Shown: positions 57,913 through 64,000 of the stretch, in pieces
Numbering within the stretch: position 1 is the first letter of the stretch
Layout of the letters: each line of letters starts with the position of its first letter
Assembly: GCA_012064385.1 (NCBI GenBank)
Contig: QRDG01000473.1
Span: 2,225,002-2,289,001 of the forward strand
Source of the DNA: Puccinellia tenuiflora
Lineage: Eukaryota > Streptophyta > Magnoliopsida > Poales > Poaceae
DNA: 64,000 nucleotides
Direction of reading: 5' to 3'
Position numbers and translations under genes: made by a program
The notes under the pieces: model-generated
What the model was told of the DNA's origin: nothing
What the model saw: the letters and a program-made list of their open reading frames with translations, nothing else
The model's database searches: none

Positions 57913-59387
57913 CACTTTGACACTATTTTTGCCATGGCAAGATACACCTATTTTCCAAATATAGGCACATTATCATGAACTATGCAATGAATATGTCCAT
58001 CACCTTAGTCATTCGTCTTTACGCCCACGAATGTTCATACATGATAGTTGTTTTTCGTGAAGATTGTTTATCAAAGTTGTCATATTCCAAGTTTTGTAGT
58101 TTACTAGAAACTAGTACACACAAAAGGACCCCACGAGGAAGGAGTGCCGTTTTTGAATTATTCTTCATTTTCTTTGAGTTTTTAGAAACAGAGTCAGAAT
58201 GGCCGACATGGCTGTACATAGAAAGGGGTCGAATATTGCAAAACTCTTGGTAGTTCTCTGGTATAATCACTACTTGTGTATCTTAAAATGGTTTTTGAAA
58301 ATTCATAGGATGAAACTATCACAAAGTTCTAGTTTAAAACTGATATACATCCGAGAAATAGTTATGAAGTCGTTTAAATGGCCAAAAGTATCTAGCAAAA
58401 CGAGAAAGTCATTATGTTTTTGGAACCGTCCATCAAATATGGTCTACTTTGCGTCAAAATTGAATTTGCACCATTTTCACAATATTCCTTATACTTGCTT
58501 CACAAAAATTCTATTTTTGAAGCTTAGAAAATGGAAAATGATATTATATTATAAATAATTTAATAATTCACTTTGACACTATTGTTTGCCATGGAAAGAT
58601 ATACCTATATTCCAAATATGGTCTACTTTGCAGGAAAATTGGATTTGCACCATTTTGCACAATATTCTTTATACTTGCTTTACAAAAAAATTCTATTTTA
58701 GATACTTTGAAAATGGAAAATGATATTATTATAAATAATTTTGAAATTTACTTTGACACTATTGTTTACCATGCCAAGATATACATATGTTCCAAATATG
58801 GTCACATTATCATGAACTATGCCATGGATATGGCCATCAACTTGGTCAATTCGCTTGAAACTCGTGAATGTACATACATAATAGTAATATTTGTGAAGAT
58901 CTATCCCCCAAAGTTTTTATATTCCAAATTTAGTATTTTTGTTGGCAACTAGTAGACATGAAAGGACTCGTCGAGAAATGATTGCATTTTTGGAAGTTTT
59001 CTTCATTTTCTTTGAGTTTTTTCAAAACACAGTCAAAATGGCCACCACGTCTATTCATAGAAAGGGGTCGAATTTTAAAACACTCATTGGTTCTATGATT
59101 CACTAATTTAATACATCTTTGTTTTGCAATTTAGAGAAGAAAAAAATCACACAATTCAAATTTGATTTACTTTCGGGAAAATGAAATAAAATCATTTAAA
59201 TGGGCCAAAATAGCTGGAAAGCGAGAAAATAATAATTTTGGGAATTATACATAAAATATGGCCTACTTTTTCTAAAATTAGAGTGGTGCCATTTTATATC
59301 ATATCTTTGCACTGGCTCCACACAAAATAAACCATTTTGGTACTTTGAAAATGATAAATAATAATTTTAAAACTAATTTGAAAATTA
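57913..59387. repeat. AT-rich tandem repeat array, copy 4 flank
   Basis: The most diverged version of the ~645-bp repeat, with landmarks near 57913, 58569, 58749 (short step) and 59385. No conserved reading frame. Confidence 0.65.
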
Positions 59388-59399
59388 TTTGGCATTATT

Positions 59400-59543
59400 G
59401 TTTGGTAAGGAATGCGGTCGAGGAAGCCCCTACATCATTTTTAAAAATAGTAAGAACCCAAATCAGTATCCGTGAGGAGTTGAAACCTGGCTGACTGGAT
59501 TCTACATCCACTTCCCTAACAAAGTGAGATAGGCTTGCTTCTT
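59400..59543 (-). mobile_element. tRNA-derived SINE, copy 4 flank
   Basis: Same SINE at the same place, duplications TTTGGCATTATT (59388-59399) and TTTGACATTATT (59544-59555). The tRNA-like head is GCCTATCTCACTTTGTTAGG with CAGGTTTCAACTCC. More diverged than the other three copies and lacking a clean A tail. Confidence 0.65.
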
Positions 59544-59555
59544 TTTGACATTATT

Positions 59556-60284
59556 ATTTGATAAGAGGAACCATTTTGCTAGAAAATGAACCTATTATGA
59601 TGTATTTTATGTTGCATCCCCACAGATAATTTTTTTAAGACGTGTGTGATTGCATTCTACATCCAAACATTTGTTTTTTGAAAACTCTTGTGTGATTGCC
59701 GCTTACATGCCACACCTTTTTTGGTAGAAACGGTGTGCAATGCATCGCAATTTTTTCTCCTTTTGACATTTTTATACTATAATTTTCAAAACTCATTCGG
59801 CCCTATTGTTTATTATGGTACATGGTGCCTTTGTGCCAATAACAGACCCATTATAATATGTGATGAGTATGTTTTTACGGTTTTGGCAAAATGGAATGCG
59901 ATTTATTTTGGTGTCAAGTTTTTTCTTTTAATAGTTTGATTGTGTGTGCACTGTAGACATTATGTTGTTATATGAACCCGGCGTGCTGGTATCAGCTTGA
60001 TTTTTGAATATTGCCCTTTAGAAAAACAACTAAGCCCTGAACCTACCCCTCTTTAGAAAGAATGTAACTCGATTTGAGCCTACCAAAACCCCCTTTCCAC
60101 GATAAACCGAAAACTTCACAACTGTATTGATGAAATAATGTATGGCTTTCTGCAAAATGCAAAAAACTGAACAAAACATAGGAGAACTCATTTGAAAAAT
60201 GCAGGGGAAGACGTCGATATTAACAGTAGAAAACTGTTGAATTGTGCTAAATTGTCATGTACACACTTCCTAGAAGCTGTTGAC
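59556..60284. other. Downstream intergenic region of copy 4, no gene seen
   Basis: Diverged homologue of 3051-4063. It lacks the poly-G tract and the segment of about 60 bp after it. No gene seen. Confidence 0.55.
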
Positions 60285-60743
60285 AAGGCGTGATACACTG
60301 AAAATAATGGCCAAATCGTAGCGTGAACACAAAACATAGAGCTTTTCGTTCTTTGTATACACACGTGCATCTCGTGAGTAGCTAGTACATTATGTCTCAA
60401 AGAAAAAAAAAACTATTTATTCTTGCTTATGTTTCTCAAGCAGAAGAACCTAAACCACCGAGGGATATAACAAGGAAGAGGTCATCTACTCGCCCATCCT
60501 CATGACACATCGCAATCCTGATGCGATACACTGAAAATAATGGCCAAATGGTAGCGTGAACACAAAGCATAGAGTTGTTCGTTGTTTGTACAGATCCGCT
60601 AGTACATTATGTCTCAAAAGGAAAAAAAAAACTTAATTATTCTTGCTTATGTTTCTCAAGCAGCAGATCCTAAAGCACCGATCGAGACCTATAACGAGGA
60701 AGAGGTCATCTACTCGCCCATCCTCATGACGCATCGCAGTCCT
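60285..60743. repeat. Tandem duplication of ADH copy 4 3' end
   Basis: Two direct copies of about 230 bp, 60285-60518 and 60519-60743. Each runs from GATACACTGAAAATAATGGCC to the last ADH codons (CTACTCGCCCATCCTCATGAC). Only the right one is joined to the gene. This is the parent arrangement of the exon 9 remnants next to copies 1-3. Confidence 0.85.
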
Positions 60744-63049
60744 TCGCCCTTGAGCATGAGGTCGAACGCCGTATTGATCTGCGAGAACGGCACGCTGTGC
60801 GTGATGAACTTCTCCACATCCAGCTCCTTCCTCATGTACATCTCCACCAGTTCAGGGAGGTCGGTGCGAGGCTTGTAGTTTCCGAAGAAGGTGCCTTTCA
60901 GGGTCCTCTCGTTGAGGAAGTTCATCGGGTGGGTCTTGAACACGTCCTCCTTGTGGGGGACGCCCACCAGCACGGCCACGCCCCACCCCTGCAATCCAGG
61001 AAATTTCAGGATTCAGTCTAAAGCAGAATAGGTATTGTTCACAATGATCATAGGAGTACGGACTATATGTTTGTGTATTTAGCAGTATATTACATCGTGA
61101 ACACATTCGAAGGCGGAGATCATGGCGTTGATGTTGCCAGTACACTCGACAGCACGGTCGACTCCACCATTGGTCATCTCCACAAGCACCTGGAGATCAT
61201 CATTGAACGATGAGTTTGTTTGGTACATGGTTGTGTATGACACTAACAAATGGCTAAAGGCATACAGAGGGTAGAAAACAAACCTCTTGCACGGGCTTGG
61301 TGTGATCTTTTGGGTTTACAAAGTCAGTGCACCCAAATTTCTTAGCTGAAAAATGATGGACACGTTGTTAGGCTTGCTTGTTCGGTGTGCTGTCCAAAAA
61401 CATTTACTATGATGTCGTTGTGTTTCCATAGGACAAAATTGTACCTTGTTCATGTTTTGCAGGGTTAAAGTCCACACCAATGATCCTTGATGCCCCAGCC
61501 ATCTTGGCCCCTTCCATGGCCTGATCATATGAAAAGAACACATAAAAATTAGTCATGGTTACACAATTCTCATAATGCTGCAAAAAATAAAGTTTGTGCA
61601 AGACGCCAAACATAGAGTGTCACTTACAGCAAGGCCAACACCTCCAAGCCCAAAAATTGCCACCGTTGAACCCTTCTTTGGTTTAGCGACATTTAGGGTC
61701 GCACCGAGTCCTGAAGAAAAAGGACATTTCAGTACCTAACTTAAGCATGCTGATTACTTTGAAAACAATGGCATGAGGAGCTATCTCTTACCAGTTGAGA
61801 TACCACAGCTGAGGACACAAACTTTGTCCAGGGGCGCCTCTTTGTTGATCTTCGCGAGGCACCCGACATGGATCACGGTGTACTCACTGAAGGTGGAGGT
61901 ACCCACGAAGTGGAAGATCGGTTGCCCGTTGATAGTGAAGCGTGGCTGTCCATCGCCGATCATCACACCACGATCCACATTGATCCTCAGGAGGTCACAC
62001 AGGTTGCTCTCCTCTGACTTGCAGTGGGCACACTCTTTGCACTCACCAGTGAAGACCGGGAGGACATGGTCACCGGGTACCAGCTCCGTCACGCCCTCTC
62101 CCACACTCTCAACAATGCTGCAAGGAAGAAGTAAATTGGGGAAAGAGTTAAATAATTAAAAGCATTGAAATGCAGAAAAGAGTCCAGATGTATACAATTG
62201 ACAACTGCCAAGGAGATTAGTCACTCGAAATACGTCAAGAAAAGAACAATATAGTCCTTGTGACGCTAAAGATTTTTTCTAACGGAACTTCTACTTTAAA
62301 GAACGGGAACAAACAGAGCATGGACATATTAATTAGAAGAAAAACTAAACTATTCAACAAAGCACTTTTAGGTGAGCTTGTGTGATGGATGACGTTGTCG
62401 ACCCAAGATTCTATCCCATGGCACTAAAATATTGACACTTGCCGTTGCCGCATATAGTTATGCATCTAATACCACTGACTAATCAGGACTCAGGATGACT
62501 ATAATTAGAAGTGAATAAACTATAAATTTAAGTATCAAGGATTCCACCATGCAACAAAACTGAAACAGAATAAGATAAGAGACAGTGGGGCAGTGTGGTG
62601 CGTACCCTCCTGCTTCATGGCCTAAGATCCTAGGGAAAACTGGAGTTTGCCCCTGCAGAAATCCAAATAGAAATCACCAAGTTAATTAGCAGCTCATATA
62701 TATCTTTTCCTGGCTGGGTCACCATTATCCGATTGAGCAACACAAGACTAACTAGGAGTATGCAACTGTGGATACCTACCTTGGCTTCCCAGAAGTAGAC
62801 GTCGGTGTGGCAGAGAGCGGTGTAGAGGATCTTGACGCGGACCTCCATGGCCTGCGGCGGCGCCACCTCCACCTCCTCGATCGACAGCGGCTTCCCGGCC
62901 TCCCATGCCACCGCCGCTGCAGCCACCCGACGCAAGAACCAAACCATTTAGCACTCTGCTCTGTCAGACACCTATCAAAATTTCAGCTAGCGGGATATTT
63001 GTTTCAAGAACGAACCTTTGCACTTGATCACCTTCCCGGCGGTCGCCAT
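60710..63049 (-). CDS. ADH1: Alcohol dehydrogenase 1, copy 4 (nine exons, 379 aa)
   Basis: Exons on the minus strand: 63016-63049, 62780-62916, 62606-62652, 61792-62117, 61628-61710, 61445-61520, 61284-61345, 61094-61189, 60710-60988; same nine sizes as copies 1 and 3, all GT-AG. Diverged from the other copies: K11, GLGGVG in the nucleotide fold, VDFNPAKHEQ, DHTKPVQE, VDRAVEC, ECVHD, FKTHPMNFLNERTLKG, ELDVEKF and C-terminus RMGE. Several of these (H before DGWGV, THPMNFLNE, HTKP) are what I recall for barley, wheat and maize ADH1, so this may be the least altered member. All zinc ligands are present. Also unusual are Q in NGQPIFHF and K in INKEAPLDKV. Confidence 0.95.
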
Positions 63050-63167
63050 TACCGTAGATCGCTGGACTACGCAAGAACTACAAAGAGAAAGATCGAATTT
63101 GCTGCTGTTTCTACTTCGCAGTACGTCGATTGAACGTTGGTGAGGAAGGAAGGTGAGGCGAGCCCTG

Positions 63168-63175
63168 TATATATA
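63168..63175 (-). promoter_or_regulatory. TATA box of ADH copy 4
   Basis: TATATATA 119-126 bp upstream of the ATG, in the same AGGGCTCGCC context as the other copies. Confidence 0.8.
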
Positions 63176-63213
63176 CTGGTACGAGATCATGAATCGTCGA
63201 GTAATCAAGATTT

Positions 63214-63227
63214 TTTTTTTTTTGAAA
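63214..63227 (-). mobile_element. Minimal poly-A retroposon insertion in copy 4 promoter
   Basis: On the minus strand TTTC followed by ten A, flanked by a perfect 16-bp duplication CGAGTAATCAAGATTT (63198-63213 and 63228-63243). Same form as 13047-13066. It lies about 40 bp upstream of the TATA box and is absent from the other copies. Confidence 0.7.
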
Positions 63228-63400
63228 CGAGTAATCAAGATTTAGCTTGGCGTGCAAGTGGGGCAATAAGAAGGATTTTATTTTTCTTGGAGAAGGTGGC
63301 CGACTCCGCAGCGTCGACTCCTCCGGTTTAAGAATACTGCCCCGTGTGGTATATGGAAAACGTAGTGGCGTGATCAAGGGGTTTTTGGTCAACGAAACGG

Positions 63401-63430
63401 CAGCCAAAACCAAAACCAAAACCGGGGCAG
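63401..63430 (-). promoter_or_regulatory. Putative anaerobic response element with triple GGTTTT, copy 4
   Basis: The minus strand reads CTGCCCCGG followed by three TTTTGG units, so the GT half of the element is triplicated relative to copies 1-3. A second GCCGGTCCTG lies just upstream. Roughly 226-255 bp before the TATA box. Confidence 0.55.
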
Positions 63431-63439
63431 GACCGGCGA

Positions 63440-64000
63440 GCTTCAGAAACCTACTACGAAAACAACATCGTCTATCCCCGCTTTGCTAGAATACAAGTCA
63501 GCCAGCTGAAAAGATCATGGGTCTCTGCATCTGCCGGTTTAGTGCTTGCATGTGTCGACTGTGGACTGGTCGCTCCACATTTTATTTCTCTCTCTATATA
63601 AAAGATTCAGAAGTCCGGCCGTGTGTAGAATGCGAATCTTTTCCAGTCGACAGGGTTCTCTGGATCTATCTGCCGGTTTAATTTAGTGGCTCGGTCACTG
63701 TCAGTGGGCTTAGTTGCAGTTGCAGCCTGTCCAGACGAGCACGGAGCGCCCACTTGCACCCTGAAACCAATTATGTCCCAAAGATTCTATGTACTAGTTC
63801 ATTGTTGGCCGTGACAGATCACAGGTGCACCTAACTAATCTTGTAATCAACATTTGATGTCTCCTCTATGTGTCTACTTTTGTTTCGTCGTCTGTATATT
63901 CTGTAGTTGCCTTGAGGACCTGGGCACGCTAGGTCACATCTTGAAATACACACATGTGCTTCCTGTCGTTTTATGCCTCCTTTGATTCACAGGATTTTCC
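63440..64000. other. Upstream region of copy 4, nothing recognised
   Basis: Homologous to the other ADH upstream regions up to about 63600 (TGCCGGTTTAGTGC, GAAAGATTCA-like words). Beyond that I see no gene, repeat or transposon end. Confidence 0.5.

Overview
This window is plant nuclear DNA, most likely from a Triticeae or closely related grass. The basis is a cluster of grass-type ADH1 genes with class P zinc ligands and grass-like exon structure, set among Angela/BARE-type Copia, Athila-type and Tat-type Gypsy LTR retrotransposons. No bacterial operons, CRISPR arrays or rRNA genes are present. The only host genes I can support are four tandem alcohol dehydrogenase genes on the minus strand: copy 1 (4439-6712), copy 2 (13787-29710, broken), copy 3 (53715-55989) and copy 4 (60710-63049). 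Copies 1, 3 and 4 splice to an uninterrupted 379-residue ADH from nine exons. Copy 2 has a frameshift, a hAT MITE in its last exon and a 13.1-kb retrotransposon in intron 1.

Layout. 1-1080: tail of a nested Copia LTR. 1081-4438: AT-rich downstream flank of copy 1 (about 645-bp tandem repeats, a MITE, a tRNA-derived SINE and a remnant of the ADH last exon). 4439-7295: copy 1 and its promoter. 7296-9301: a Mutator-like element with 9-bp target duplication. 9311-13786: downstream flank of copy 2. 13787-30240: copy 2 with the Tat element 16524-29647. 30262-31405: flank repeats. 31406-50591: a Copia element (target duplication CAAAT) that contains an Athila-type non-autonomous element (38770-46570, target duplication GCGAT) and a solo LTR (48181-49936, target duplication TAATC). 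50592-53714: downstream flank of copy 3. 53715-56700: copy 3 and promoter. 56706-57912: an LTR-less Copia fragment. 57913-60709: downstream flank of copy 4. 60710-64000: copy 4, promoter and upstream DNA.

History read from the junctions. Each ADH unit carries the same SINE, the same tandem repeats and a 3'-end duplication, so an ancestral unit of gene plus flank was amplified. Positions 1 to about 6360 repeat 49509 to about 55640 almost base for base, including two nested retrotransposon junctions with their target duplications. The latest event was therefore a duplication of roughly 49 kb made after those insertions. The upstream part of copy 1 resembles copy 2 rather than copy 3, which points to unequal crossing-over and a hybrid gene with an exchanged promoter.

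Function. ADH1 regenerates NAD+ by reducing acetaldehyde to ethanol during oxygen shortage. All four promoters keep a TATA box about 120 bp before the ATG and a GCCCCGGTTTTGG motif resembling the maize anaerobic response element. The retrotransposons are degenerate. The most unusual is the Tat element, which carries a spliced antisense reading frame and repeated copies of a polypurine-tract-like motif.
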